In this document: one piece after another, positions 18,840-27,400 of the stretch | How the letters are laid out: each line of letters begins with the position of its first letter | How positions within the stretch are numbered: the stretch's first letter is position 1 | From: UBA2365 sp964594045 | GTDB taxonomy: Bacteria; Bacteroidota; Bacteroidia; Chitinophagales; Saprospiraceae | Assembly (NCBI GenBank): GCA_964594045.1 | Contig: CAZQKR010000014.1 | Span: forward strand, 1 to 64,000 | DNA: 64,000 nucleotides | Reading direction: 5' to 3' | Notes under the pieces: model-generated | Seen by the model: the letters and a program-made list of their open reading frames with translations, nothing else | What the model was told of the DNA's origin: nothing | Databases searched by the model: none | Position numbers and translations under genes: made by a program

Positions 18840-19238
18840 TTATGCCATCGTCATGGTGATCTGACCATGATTGATGCCTTTGACAGCGATCAATTTGTCT
18901 GCCAGTTCAATAATTTCAGAAGCACGTCCCTTAACTGCGATGATCTCCATGCAAAGCGAGTGATCAAGGTGAAAATGCTGCAGGGAAAGGATCAGTTCAT
19001 GGTGATCGTGCTGGATATTCGTCAGTCTGGAAGACAAATTGCGTTTATGATGGTCGTAAACAAGCGTTACAGAACCGGCAACTATGTCATTGGATGCCCA
19101 TTTTTTCATAACCAGATTGCGGTTGATCAACTGGCGGATAGCCTGGGAACGGTTGGACAGTTTGTTCTGCAATATGTAATCATCCAGGCTGTCCAGAAAT
19201 TCCTTTTCCAATGAAACACCAAACCTGATCACACTCAT
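18840..19238 (-). CDS. nikR: Nickel-responsive regulator NikR
   Basis: A 132-residue ribbon-helix-helix repressor with a C-terminal ACT-like nickel domain. The N-terminal RHH runs over about residues 2-45 (IRFGVSLEKEFLDSLDDY, NRSQAIRQLI). All four square-planar nickel ligands known from E. coli NikR are conserved: His77, His88, His90 and Cys96 (E. coli His76, His87, His89, Cys95). The YDHHKRNLSSRL and VKGxxxxI segments also match. It probably represses the downstream TonB receptor operon when nickel is plentiful. It has its own -7 element. Confidence 0.93.
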   Translation of the reverse strand: MSVIRFGVSLEKEFLDSLDDYILQNKLSNRSQAIRQLINRNLVMKKWASNDIVAGSVTLVYDHHKRNLSSRLTNIQHDHHELILSLQHFHLDHSLCMEIIAVKGRASEIIELADKLIAVKGINHGQITMTMA

Positions 19239-19255
19239 AAAACAAAATTATTTCG

Positions 19256-19263
19256 CAAATATA
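19256..19263 (-). promoter_or_regulatory. -7 promoter element of nikR
   Basis: The minus strand reads TATATTTG, an exact TAnnTTTG match 17 bp upstream of the nikR ATG. No good -33 element at 19-21 bp. Confidence 0.5.
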
Positions 19264-19360
19264 ATTAAAAAAGCAATTTGTTCAGATTTTTGCAGTATGT
19301 CTTTTCAATTGGTAATGAATGCCAAAGACAAATCAACCGACTAATTGTAATTCAGTATTG

Positions 19361-20044
19361 TTATACAAACTCCAGTTGAAAAATATCTCTTAACTGTTCT
19401 TTAAGTTCGGTTTTAACCACTTGATAATCAACAGTTTTTTCCAGTTCCTTTTGCATAGATGTTACTGATTTTTCCAATGGCGATATTCCGCAAGGGACGA
19501 TATGACCGAAATAGGATAAGTCGGTATTGACGTTGAAGGCTATGCCGTGCATACTTACCCAACGGCTGAGATGAATGCCTACAGCACATATTTTTCTTTC
19601 GGGTCCCATTTCATCAGGACCTATCCACACGCCGGTAAATTCGGAATTACGTTGTGCACGAATCCTATATTTGCTCAATAACCGGATAACTGCTTCTTCC
19701 AGTGAATCCACCAGCCACCTGATGTCGTGTTTAAAATTGTCCAGGTCGAATACCGGATATACCACGATCTGACCGGGGCCGTGGTAAGTGATGTCCCCAC
19801 CCCTGTTGATTTTATAAAAATCAATGTTTTTACGCTGCAGTTCCTGCTCATTCAGAAGCAAATTATCCATGCTTCCACTTTTACCGAGGGTGTAGACAGG
19901 GTCATGTTCAACGAAAATCAGGTGATTTTCATTGTTAAGTCCCTGCTTTTTGCGATCGATCAATTGTTGAAACAAATTTTGCTGAAAATCCCAGGCTTCC
20001 TTATATTCCATCCTGGAAAGATCAATAAAATGAGTTGATTTCAT
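19361..20044 (-). CDS. lipB: Octanoyltransferase LipB
   Basis: Transfers octanoyl from acyl-carrier protein to lipoyl domains in lipoate synthesis; cytosolic. The family motifs are clear over 227 residues: RGGDITYHGPGQ at 81-92, the catalytic lysine Lys151 (RKICAVGIHL), HGIAFNVNTDLSYF at 166-179 and the acyl-carrying Cys185 (VPCGI). The length is normal. It lies just upstream of nikR on the same strand, with more than 100 bp between, so shared transcription is not obvious. Confidence 0.94.
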   Translation of the reverse strand: MKSTHFIDLSRMEYKEAWDFQQNLFQQLIDRKKQGLNNENHLIFVEHDPVYTLGKSGSMDNLLLNEQELQRKNIDFYKINRGGDITYHGPGQIVVYPVFDLDNFKHDIRWLVDSLEEAVIRLLSKYRIRAQRNSEFTGVWIGPDEMGPERKICAVGIHLSRWVSMHGIAFNVNTDLSYFGHIVPCGISPLEKSVTSMQKELEKTVDYQVVKTELKEQLRDIFQLEFV

Positions 20045-20431
20045 ATGTATTCTTTTAATTCAGCAGCCCAATGGTTTTAGGGTTTGCCAGGGGAAATTTC
20101 ATCCTATTAAATTCAAACGCTAATTGAATAAACATTTATTGGATCAAAAGTAATGAATTAGTCTGAACTGATCAGTTTTCTTTTTTACAGGCATGCCATG
20201 TAGTTTTATTCTAACCCTGTCCGGGTTATTTTCACCTTCTCTGCGGGTCACGGCAATGCTTGACGTGTTAATGAGATTTGACTACTTCGCGGTATTGGTC
20301 GACAGCACGGGTAAAACTGTTTTCATTGACTTATTCCATTTTGAAAATCCAATTGGAAATTGGCCTATTCAATTAATAAAAAATCTTCATTGATCATCTA
20401 TGGCCACCAATATTCCTATTTTCCCGGGTAT
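20045..20431. other. Intergenic region upstream of lipB
   Basis: A plus-strand frame of 66 codons (20193-20393) lies here, but it lacks family resemblance and a promoter and is not supported. Apart from the terminator at its right edge, I see nothing. Confidence 0.4.
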
Positions 20432-20466
20432 AAAAAAAAGAACCGCGGTTATAGCAACCGCGGTTC
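20432..20466 (-). terminator. Rho-independent terminator of the HhH/OmpA operon
   Basis: A perfect 11-bp GC-rich stem, GAACCGCGGTT and AACCGCGGTTC with a 5-nt loop, is followed on the minus strand by eight T residues (A run at 20432-20439). It lies 35 bp after the stop of the HhH membrane protein gene. Confidence 0.85.
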
Positions 20467-20501
20467 AGGCTTATCAACATTTTTTAACTAACTATTGAAA
20501 C

Positions 20502-21431
20502 TTATTTGACTTCTTTTCCACCTTTCAATGCTTCCTGATATGCTTCCAGTTCCTCCCAATTGCCTTCTGAGGCCATTTTTGCCTGTTTCGCCCATGTACC
20601 GGGGTCTGCCAGCTGGAAGTTACTGCCGGCATCATCCAAAATCCGGTTCAACGTATCCAGAGAAGTTTCTGATAATGATTTCCAGGTTTTAATTCCCTCG
20701 TGATGAAGTAGTTTTTCGATTTTCGGGCCAATGCCTTCAATAGCTTTCAGGTCATCCTGATCCCATCTTTTCAGGATGCCCATTTTGATCAAAAGTCTTT
20801 CTATTTTGGAATCATTGGACAAATGCTTGTCTTTTTTCTTTCCGGTATCCAGTGTTTTCTGGTAAGCAATAAGATCTTCCCATTGTCCGGACAATGCCAA
20901 TCCAGCCTGTTTCGGCCAGGTCGACGGGTCGATGATCCTGTATCTGGCACCTTCCTTTTCCAGCAGATTTTTGAGAAAATCAACATTTTTGGAGGCCAGG
21001 TCAGCCCAGTTTTGTATTCCATTCTTATGCAGGAATTCATTCATTTTGGGTCCTATACCTTCTATGACTTCAAGATTATCATCTGTAAATGATCCAAACA
21101 TATTCGATTTTACACCGGATCCAAACTGTGCTGCTGTCATTTCCACATTTCCTCCGCTTTGCAGATCAGCTTCAAGTTCCTTCAGTTGACCTTTGAGTAT
21201 AGCGATCGTTCCAAGATGTTCGCTGTGCACGGATTTGCAGGCCTGCAGATCGCCTTCGAGTTTTCTGATCTTTTGTTTAAGGTCGTCACATTCATTTTTT
21301 TTCTTTTTGAGTTTTGCCTTGAATTTTCCCCAAAGCAACCAGCCGAGGGCTAAACCGATCAAAAATGGCAGTAACCATGACAAAAGCACCTGCCATAATG
21401 CGATATCACAAAAATTTATTGATAAATACAT
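20502..21431 (-). CDS. Membrane-anchored tandem helix-hairpin-helix protein
   Basis: A 309-residue protein with an N-terminal transmembrane helix (about 12-34, LLSWLLPFLIGLALGWLLWG). A Lys/Glu coiled coil follows (about 38-92), then two copies of a ~90-residue module (about 115-200 and 222-305). Each copy has a helix-hairpin-helix core (LEVIEGIGPKMNEFL; LKAIEGIGPKIEKLL) and ends in a DPxTWxKQAxxAxxGxWExLxAYQ motif. The modules resemble the flap-endonuclease-like HhH domains often annotated as predicted 5' nuclease, but no nuclease catalytic residues are seen. It follows the OmpA-family gene by 12 bp and precedes a strong terminator, so the two form an operon. Confidence 0.85.
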   Translation of the reverse strand: MYLSINFCDIALWQVLLSWLLPFLIGLALGWLLWGKFKAKLKKKKNECDDLKQKIRKLEGDLQACKSVHSEHLGTIAILKGQLKELEADLQSGGNVEMTAAQFGSGVKSNMFGSFTDDNLEVIEGIGPKMNEFLHKNGIQNWADLASKNVDFLKNLLEKEGARYRIIDPSTWPKQAGLALSGQWEDLIAYQKTLDTGKKKDKHLSNDSKIERLLIKMGILKRWDQDDLKAIEGIGPKIEKLLHHEGIKTWKSLSETSLDTLNRILDDAGSNFQLADPGTWAKQAKMASEGNWEELEAYQEALKGGKEVK

Positions 21432-21443
21432 GATAGTAAAGTT

Positions 21444-22256
21444 TTAGTTTTGAATAGTTTTGATCTCTGCCCTTCTGTTTTTGGCTCTGCCTTCTTCCGT
21501 TTCATTGCTTGCAACGGGCTTCAACTTTCCTTCAGATCGGATGACTATCCTGTTGCCCGGAATGCCTTCCTGCACAAGGTATGCTTTCACATATTCAGCC
21601 CTTTTCAGCCCGACATTATAATTGATCTCTGCGGCACCAACATTGTCTGTATGTCCGGTCACTTCAATCGTTCCACTAGTTTCCTTCATCCATTTTTTCA
21701 AAAGATCCAGATATTCTTCCGTGTCATCATCCACCATTACATCATATGAACTAAATGGGAAATGAAGGATCTTATCACTGATCGTTGAGATATTCTCCGG
21801 TGGCTTATACGCTATGCTGCTAGCAGAAAAAGCCAACTCAGTGTCTTTCAATGCTTGCTCATGCTTTTTGCTGTACAGGCTGAACTGACCTTCTTTCAAT
21901 TCAGGGAAGAGCTTTTCCCTGATCTCCTGTGCTCGCATCAGACCCAGATCTGTGCCTTGCGGGTAGGCTTTCAACTCATCATCAGCATAAAACCCGGTAA
22001 TTTCAAGCTTGCCACCTGCGGACAATAAGTTGAACAGGGAATCCTTGTAAGTAGAAAATAAAGAGGTTGTTTCGGCTTGTTTATCAGCCCATTTAAACTG
22101 GATTGGGTATGCCGAGATCCCGGATTCAACTGTATTGGTATCCCGGATAACTTCAGTCCCGACTTGCTGTTCGCAACACTTTTCCTGCTGCCTGTCCCAT
22201 ACAAACCAATAAACAAATCCTAAAATCAACCAGACCAGGAACAGTAAAATTCTCAT
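21444..22256 (-). CDS. OmpA-family membrane-anchored protein
   Basis: About 270 residues, with an N-terminal membrane anchor (ILLFLVWLILGFVYWFVW). A divergent first BON/OmpA-like repeat follows (about 50-125), then a C-terminal OmpA peptidoglycan-binding domain (about 165-270). The latter shows the hallmark IEVTGHTDNVGAAEINYNVGLKRAEYV and ends in NRRAEIKTI. ATG at 22256 is chosen; a TTG two codons earlier is the only alternative. It is cotranscribed with the tandem HhH protein. A role in tethering an envelope complex to peptidoglycan is inferred. Confidence 0.87.
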   Translation of the reverse strand: MRILLFLVWLILGFVYWFVWDRQQEKCCEQQVGTEVIRDTNTVESGISAYPIQFKWADKQAETTSLFSTYKDSLFNLLSAGGKLEITGFYADDELKAYPQGTDLGLMRAQEIREKLFPELKEGQFSLYSKKHEQALKDTELAFSASSIAYKPPENISTISDKILHFPFSSYDVMVDDDTEEYLDLLKKWMKETSGTIEVTGHTDNVGAAEINYNVGLKRAEYVKAYLVQEGIPGNRIVIRSEGKLKPVASNETEEGRAKNRRAEIKTIQN

Positions 22257-22402
22257 ATTCAAAGTTGGTTTAGGAATAAATAATGTGGTAAGTTATTAGT
22301 TTTCACAGAATGTTGCAAAAAAAATGTGGAGAAAAAGAAAATAATTAACATTAGTTCGTATTTTTCGGACTTATTGTTCACTACCAGCTAAATTTTACAG
22401 TT

Positions 22403-24547
22403 TTGTTCACCTTTCAGAAAACTCCATTTTTTTGGTTATTAATGATTTATGTCACCGGGATTTTACTGGCTGATACGATTTCAGGCAAGATGCTGATGAT
22501 TTTTTTGGCTTTTGTTGTCACAGGTGCTTTTTTGACCGTTTTTTTGGTTATTTTCCATTCAATCCGGTGGTTTTACCCAATGACCATCCTTTTGTTTCTA
22601 TTGTTCCCGGTGCTCAGGTATCTGCAGGTTCATGACCATTCCGGACATGAGATCACGAAAGATCAGCTCAGGCTGGAAAATGTCACTTTTGAGTTCAAAC
22701 TGACTGAATCCCTGAACGATAAAGGCTTTTTGAAGCGAATTGGGAAGATCACCAAAACTGACGCTGAAAACACCGGTCTAATGGGTAAAAAGATCCTGCT
22801 GTATTTTAAAGATTTAGGTCAACCGGCCGGCCAGGAATATCTTCCGGGACAGGTTTACAGTACTAAAAGCCATGTATATGCCATTGCAGGCAATTCCAAT
22901 CCATCCACTTTTGATTACAAAAAATATATGCATGCACAGAACATACATTTTTATGCATATCCGGATACTGCCACAACATTTGCTGTTAAAAATGAGCGTT
23001 TGTTTTCCCCATTTTCCAGGTTTGAAGTGTTCAGACGGAAGATGCTGGAAATCCTGGACAACGAACTGGCACGGGAATCGTCGTCCTCATTGGTCAAGGC
23101 GCTGACTCTTGGAGACAAAGGCGGCCTGGATACAGAAACGCTGCAAACCTTTTCGAATACAGGCGCGAGACATGTGCTGACAGTTTCCGGCATGCATGTC
23201 GGCATCATAATGTTGATCCTGACGTTCGTGATGTCGCCATTCAAAGACAGTAAGGTGTACTTTAAAATGATCAGAATTGCAGTCCTCATCACCGGCTTAT
23301 GGTCTTATATCTTTTTGATCGGCCCTCAACCCGCAGTACTCAGGGCAGGATTCATGCTTTCAGTCTATATTGCCGGAGTGGAACTTTACAGGAGCCAGAA
23401 CAGCCTCAATACACTGGCATTTTCTGCTTTTCTTTTGCTGTTCATCAACCCCTTGATGCTGTTCCAGTTGAGTTTTATGTTCACTTACCTGGCATTGTTC
23501 AGTATCCTTTGTTTTTATCAGCCGATTTACAGACTTTTAGGGTTCAGCAATAAAATTGCCAATTATTTCTGGCAACTCACCGCGCTTTCCCTTGCTGCAC
23601 AGGTTTTGATGATGCCGGTTTCCGCTTTTTACTTTCATATTGCTCCCCTGTACTTTCTGATCTCAGGAATCATTGCCACGCCGGCTGCTTTGGCAATTTT
23701 TAGCCTGACCATATTGTTTTTCCTGGAGTTTTACATTTTCGAAGGTACTTCAAAAATTTTCGCATATTTACTCGATAAGGTATCCGGATGGTTTCTGGAT
23801 TCCATTGCAATGATTGATGCACTGCCATACAGTTCACTGAAAAACATCTGGATCACTGAAACTGGTCTTCTCCTCATGATCCTGACCATCGGACTTTTTG
23901 CAATTGCTTTATTGGCGGGCAAAAAGCAATTCCTGTTCTATGGTTTGCTGATGTCAATTGCCATGACCCTACATCATTATATCCGGGAAGACAAGTTGGA
24001 TAAACATCAGGAAATATGCATTTATGCCTATAAGAACGGATTGATTATTGACTTGTTTATCAAAAGGATATGTTATTCCATTAAAAGTGATACTTTAAGT
24101 ATTGAAAACGGTGATTTTGTGTACGGTAATCACCGGATGAGATATGGTATCAAAAAGGTGATCAACATCCATCCTGATGCGGATCATAGGGATCAATATT
24201 TACTATATGAAAAAGGGTCTATCTATTTGAACAAGGTGAAGATTGACATTCATCCCGGCAGTATCCGGAATGATACATCTTCAATATATCCGGGACTTCA
24301 TGCTCAGCGAGACTTTCAAGGTCAGAATACCTGGTCCATCCGAAGTGATGAAGAAGTGGGTCTGCATGTGCTCAACGAAATACTAACGGATCATTTTCCT
24401 GAACTCCCGATAGCTTTAAACAGTACGATCGTACTGCCAATGCATATTCCACCCTGGCAAATCAAAAAAATAAAAAAATCATTGCCTGAAGGCCGTCTGA
24501 TCGATTTGAGAAATGATGGTGCTTTAAGGATCATTTTTCAAAACTGA
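22403..24547 (+). CDS. comEC: ComEC/Rec2-family DNA-uptake channel
   Basis: A 714-residue polytopic membrane protein. The N-terminal DUF4131-like part (about 1-190) precedes the competence domain, which has the hallmark SSLVKALTLGDKGGLD and NTGARHVLTVSGMHVGI (about 235-270) and about ten membrane helices to residue 530. The C-terminal ~180 residues are soluble, but the metallo-beta-lactamase HxHxDH motif of Bacillus ComEC is absent. No ATG fits the family start: TTG at 22403 (MFTFQKTPFFWLL) matches it, and the first ATG (22442) would cut into the first helix. It would carry single-stranded DNA across the inner membrane. The ComEA-like gene follows 5 bp later. Confidence 0.88.
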   Translation: MFTFQKTPFFWLLMIYVTGILLADTISGKMLMIFLAFVVTGAFLTVFLVIFHSIRWFYPMTILLFLLFPVLRYLQVHDHSGHEITKDQLRLENVTFEFKLTESLNDKGFLKRIGKITKTDAENTGLMGKKILLYFKDLGQPAGQEYLPGQVYSTKSHVYAIAGNSNPSTFDYKKYMHAQNIHFYAYPDTATTFAVKNERLFSPFSRFEVFRRKMLEILDNELARESSSSLVKALTLGDKGGLDTETLQTFSNTGARHVLTVSGMHVGIIMLILTFVMSPFKDSKVYFKMIRIAVLITGLWSYIFLIGPQPAVLRAGFMLSVYIAGVELYRSQNSLNTLAFSAFLLLFINPLMLFQLSFMFTYLALFSILCFYQPIYRLLGFSNKIANYFWQLTALSLAAQVLMMPVSAFYFHIAPLYFLISGIIATPAALAIFSLTILFFLEFYIFEGTSKIFAYLLDKVSGWFLDSIAMIDALPYSSLKNIWITETGLLLMILTIGLFAIALLAGKKQFLFYGLLMSIAMTLHHYIREDKLDKHQEICIYAYKNGLIIDLFIKRICYSIKSDTLSIENGDFVYGNHRMRYGIKKVINIHPDADHRDQYLLYEKGSIYLNKVKIDIHPGSIRNDTSSIYPGLHAQRDFQGQNTWSIRSDEEVGLHVLNEILTDHFPELPIALNSTIVLPMHIPPWQIKKIKKSLPEGRLIDLRNDGALRIIFQN

Positions 24548-24552
24548 AGATC

Positions 24553-25491
24553 ATGAGAAAAATTCAGTTCAGCCACATTGAAATTGCAGGAATACTTTTG
24601 TTGAGCGGTATCCTGATGGCTATAATTATCATCCTCGAGATCAGACCTGCCGATGATGAGAAGCTTCATACCATTGCACAGGAACAAACCTTTGACAGTT
24701 CAGAAGATGTGCTGATAGGCAAAAAAGTGCCATTTGCTGAAAAACAGAAAAAAAGTGTAAAGCATCATAAAGCGGTTGACAAAAGTGTAACAAGGTTCAA
24801 TTTTGATCCTAACCGGATTTCCTTCGACAGCCTGACTTTACTGGGCTTACCTGCAAAAGTTGCCCGAAATCTGATCAAATACCGCAATACAGGAGGAAAA
24901 TTCAGGTCCAGAGAAGATCTCAGGAAAATATATGGCATGCCAGAAAAATGGATTGCAGAAATTGAACCCTTTATCGCTTTGCCACCTGATTCCAGAGACA
25001 AATACCCTGGATCCCATGCAACAAAAAATGAAGCATCTTCCGAAGCTAATGTTCATTTAAAAAAGTCTCCATCGCATGCTAAACCAAAAGTCAGCCTGGA
25101 TGTGAATGAAGCCGGTCAGGAAGATTTTATGCTGTTGCCGGGTATAGGCCAGACCCTTTCCAAAAGGATCATCAAATACAGGGAAGCGCTCGGAGGATTT
25201 TATTCCATTTACCAGATCGCCGAAGTTTACGGGATAAAGGATTCACTCTTTCAAACCCTGAAAGATCAACTCATGATACATGAAGTAAAACTTGAGATGA
25301 TAAATATTAACTTATTGAATATAAAAGAGTTAGATGAACATCCATACATCGATTACAATCTCGCAAAGAAAATTGTCAATTACAGGGAGCAACACGGTGT
25401 GATCAAAGATGCGCAAGCGCTGAAAAAAATATACCTCGTAGACCGTTCGGTACTGGATAAGGTCATACCCTACTTTGATTTTGGTGAATGA
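24553..25491 (+). CDS. ComEA-like helix-hairpin-helix protein
   Basis: A 312-residue protein with one N-terminal transmembrane helix (about 11-31), a variable linker and three helix-hairpin-helix units. These lie at about 84-135 (DSLTLLGLPAKVARNLIKYRNTGG), 177-235 (DVNEAGQEDFMLLPGIGQTLSKRII) and 252-310 (NINLLNIKELDEHPYIDYNLAKKI). It is probably exposed to the periplasm, where ComEA binds incoming DNA. The 5-bp spacing to comEC indicates one operon and supports the competence assignment. Confidence 0.87.
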   Translation: MRKIQFSHIEIAGILLLSGILMAIIIILEIRPADDEKLHTIAQEQTFDSSEDVLIGKKVPFAEKQKKSVKHHKAVDKSVTRFNFDPNRISFDSLTLLGLPAKVARNLIKYRNTGGKFRSREDLRKIYGMPEKWIAEIEPFIALPPDSRDKYPGSHATKNEASSEANVHLKKSPSHAKPKVSLDVNEAGQEDFMLLPGIGQTLSKRIIKYREALGGFYSIYQIAEVYGIKDSLFQTLKDQLMIHEVKLEMININLLNIKELDEHPYIDYNLAKKIVNYREQHGVIKDAQALKKIYLVDRSVLDKVIPYFDFGE

Positions 25492-25548
25492 TCCGTCACC
25501 GCGGTTGATCGTTCAAAACTTTTATTGAATCCTTTAGGTTGAACCAAA

Positions 25549-26442
25549 TTAAAAAACCCTGCTGATGTTGAACCCGAAATGAATATCTCCCTTAGTCCAC
25601 TGGCCGGTAGTGGAGTCAACCAGAAACTTTTCTGTCATCGACCTGGAATTGGTCAGATGCAATTGAAATACATGGCCTCCTGTTTCTATGTCCAGGCCAA
25701 CAGACAAGGTATTGTTGTGATCCAGGGAACCAATCTGACTGACGATCTGACCCGGAAAGGTATAATAGTACTCTATATTTGCCCTCATGGAAGGGGTCAG
25801 CCGGACAGAACTGCCGACACCCAGAGCAAAAATGGTGTTTTTGTCCGCAGAAGTCGGAACCATATTCCTGTGAACGATGGTAGGCATCAACTGCAGGGAA
25901 AATATTTCACCAAACTTCCGGGCAATAAGCAAAGCATGATGATAATCCAGTCTGGCATAAAAGTATTCGTTCCGGACATTATCTTCATATTTGGTGGAGT
26001 TGGCGTATATGGAGCTCACCCATGTTGCTGTGAAAGGGAATGAGGAAGCGCCGGATTTTTGCCTGAGCAACCGCCATTTTATAGAAGCGTCATAAGTTTT
26101 CAGAAAAGAAGACCTTCCAATACCGATATTCAGATGATCAGTCAGACCGTACTCCAGTCCAAGCCGGATGGTGGAGTTATCCAGACCGAAAAACTCACTG
26201 AATCCTGAATTCAGTTGCCCGAACCGGTGGCTGATCAGGAATTGCATGACACCCCTGGCGTTACATTCCACAGAATGCCCTGTGACGATTCTGGTGGCCT
26301 TGAAAGTGGCAATGGTATGATCCGTCACAGCCTGCTCCTTTTCTTCAAGCAGTTTGAATAAATCATCTTCCTGAGCCAGGCTCACCCAAGCGGGTAAAAC
26401 GAACATTACCAATAATATGAGTTTACTGCTCCAGTTTTTCAT
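25549..26442 (-). CDS. DUF5777 family beta-barrel protein
   Basis: A 297-residue protein with a signal peptide (to about residue 23, VSLAQ) and a DUF5777 outer-membrane barrel. The family start (VTGHSVECNARGVMQFLISHRFG) and alternating strands to the terminal FGFNISRVF are present. Function unknown. Its first codons overlap the 3' end of the yceI-like gene by 20 bp, so the two are translationally coupled. It is the last gene of a four-gene operon with a haem-type lipoprotein and an OB-fold protein. Confidence 0.85.
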   Translation of the reverse strand: MKNWSSKLILLVMFVLPAWVSLAQEDDLFKLLEEKEQAVTDHTIATFKATRIVTGHSVECNARGVMQFLISHRFGQLNSGFSEFFGLDNSTIRLGLEYGLTDHLNIGIGRSSFLKTYDASIKWRLLRQKSGASSFPFTATWVSSIYANSTKYEDNVRNEYFYARLDYHHALLIARKFGEIFSLQLMPTIVHRNMVPTSADKNTIFALGVGSSVRLTPSMRANIEYYYTFPGQIVSQIGSLDHNNTLSVGLDIETGGHVFQLHLTNSRSMTEKFLVDSTTGQWTKGDIHFGFNISRVF

Positions 26443-26983
26443 AGTTCATATTTACGTGAATTTCGATATTGTCAGAGATGTTTTTGCGTACAGCATCAGG
26501 TACCTTTATTTTAAAGTCTTTAAGGTTGATTTTAAAAACAGATCTGCCGGTAATGCGGCCATCCTTTGTCCTTTGCAGTGTACCTTTTGTTTCGATCTCC
26601 CTGCTTTCTCCGTGCATGTTCAATGTCCCCCTGACATTGACTTCCAAAGGTTTATCGGTCAACAATTGCTTTTTGAAACCAACTATTTTTCCTTTAAATG
26701 TAGCCTTGGGGAACTTATGGCTTTCCACATATTTTTCGTTGAAATGCTCCTGCATCAGCGCCTTTTCAAAGGTAAAGGCTCTCATGAGCAGGCTGAATGC
26801 CATTTCCCCGTTGTCAGCATTCAATACTCCGGAAACCTGATTATTATAGGCTTCGATATCCTCAAGAGGCGTCTTGGAATAAAATCTGATGTTGCCTGTC
26901 TGGGTTATAAATTTCTGCGCATTCACGCTGAATGCAATTAAGATCATAGTTAAAAAAAGCAATGTTTTGCTCATGATTTTCAT
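26423..26983 (-). CDS. YceI-family lipid/isoprenoid-binding protein
   Basis: A 186-residue exported YceI-like lipocalin-fold protein. YceI proteins bind isoprenoid lipids such as ubiquinone precursors in the periplasm. The signal peptide is about 1-22 (ending NAQ). The family pattern follows: GNIRFYSKTPLEDIEAYNN, FTFEKALMQEHFNEKYVES, FPKATFKGKI and the GTLNMHGESREIETKGTL strand pair. ATG at 26983 is chosen; the open frame runs on upstream into the preceding gene without a signal-like start. It overlaps the DUF5777 gene by 20 bp and follows the lipoprotein gene by 13 bp. Confidence 0.88.
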   Translation of the reverse strand: MKIMSKTLLFLTMILIAFSVNAQKFITQTGNIRFYSKTPLEDIEAYNNQVSGVLNADNGEMAFSLLMRAFTFEKALMQEHFNEKYVESHKFPKATFKGKIVGFKKQLLTDKPLEVNVRGTLNMHGESREIETKGTLQRTKDGRITGRSVFKINLKDFKIKVPDAVRKNISDNIEIHVNMNYEKLEQ

Positions 26984-26996
26984 TTCAACAGATTTT

Positions 26997-27350
26997 TCAA
27001 TTATTTTTTGCGCCCTGGTCAACCCAGGCTTTGATCTTATCGATCTGGCAATCAGATAAAGGTCCGGATGGAGGCATATCCATGGTCTCCGCAACACGAT
27101 TGATCAATTTACCTCCGTCAAGCATTGCTATGACTTCTGCGTGATTGGTCAGATAACCCGGGGCGAATCCGCCTGCAGTATGACAACCGGTCGTATTACA
27201 GGAGTTATTCAGGATAGGAACAATATCTTTGGAAAAGCTGACGTTGTCTGTGACACATAAAGCCGGATCTGTAAGAAGATCTTCCTTATAGTTGGTGCAT
27301 GAAACCAGAAAAAGCGAAAAAACCATTAACAAGGTTAAATATTTCATCAT
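26997..27350 (-). CDS. c-type cytochrome-like lipoprotein
   Basis: A 117-residue lipoprotein (lipobox Cys18, LVSC). It has a single haem-like motif Cys51-Asn-Thr-Thr-Gly-Cys56-His57 and a later MDMPPSG (Met90/Met92) that could supply the axial methionine. The spacing CX4CH is wider than canonical CXXCH but is seen in Bacteroidota members of this cytochrome-like family, so haem attachment is likely but not certain. ATG at 27350 starts the signal peptide. It lies between OB-fold and YceI genes in one operon, suggesting a periplasmic redox role. Confidence 0.75.
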   Translation of the reverse strand: MMKYLTLLMVFSLFLVSCTNYKEDLLTDPALCVTDNVSFSKDIVPILNNSCNTTGCHTAGGFAPGYLTNHAEVIAMLDGGKLINRVAETMDMPPSGPLSDCQIDKIKAWVDQGAKNN

Positions 27351-27400
27351 TACTTTACTTTTATTTTTTAAAAGAAATTTTGGATCAGTAAACACTGGTT

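Noticed and set aside
20193..20393. 66-codon plus-strand frame between lipB and the HhH operon
   Set aside because: It has no family resemblance, no promoter match and a composition like non-coding DNA.
20502..21431. Flap endonuclease annotation for the tandem HhH protein
   Set aside because: No acidic catalytic residue set is present; the similarity is limited to the HhH fold.
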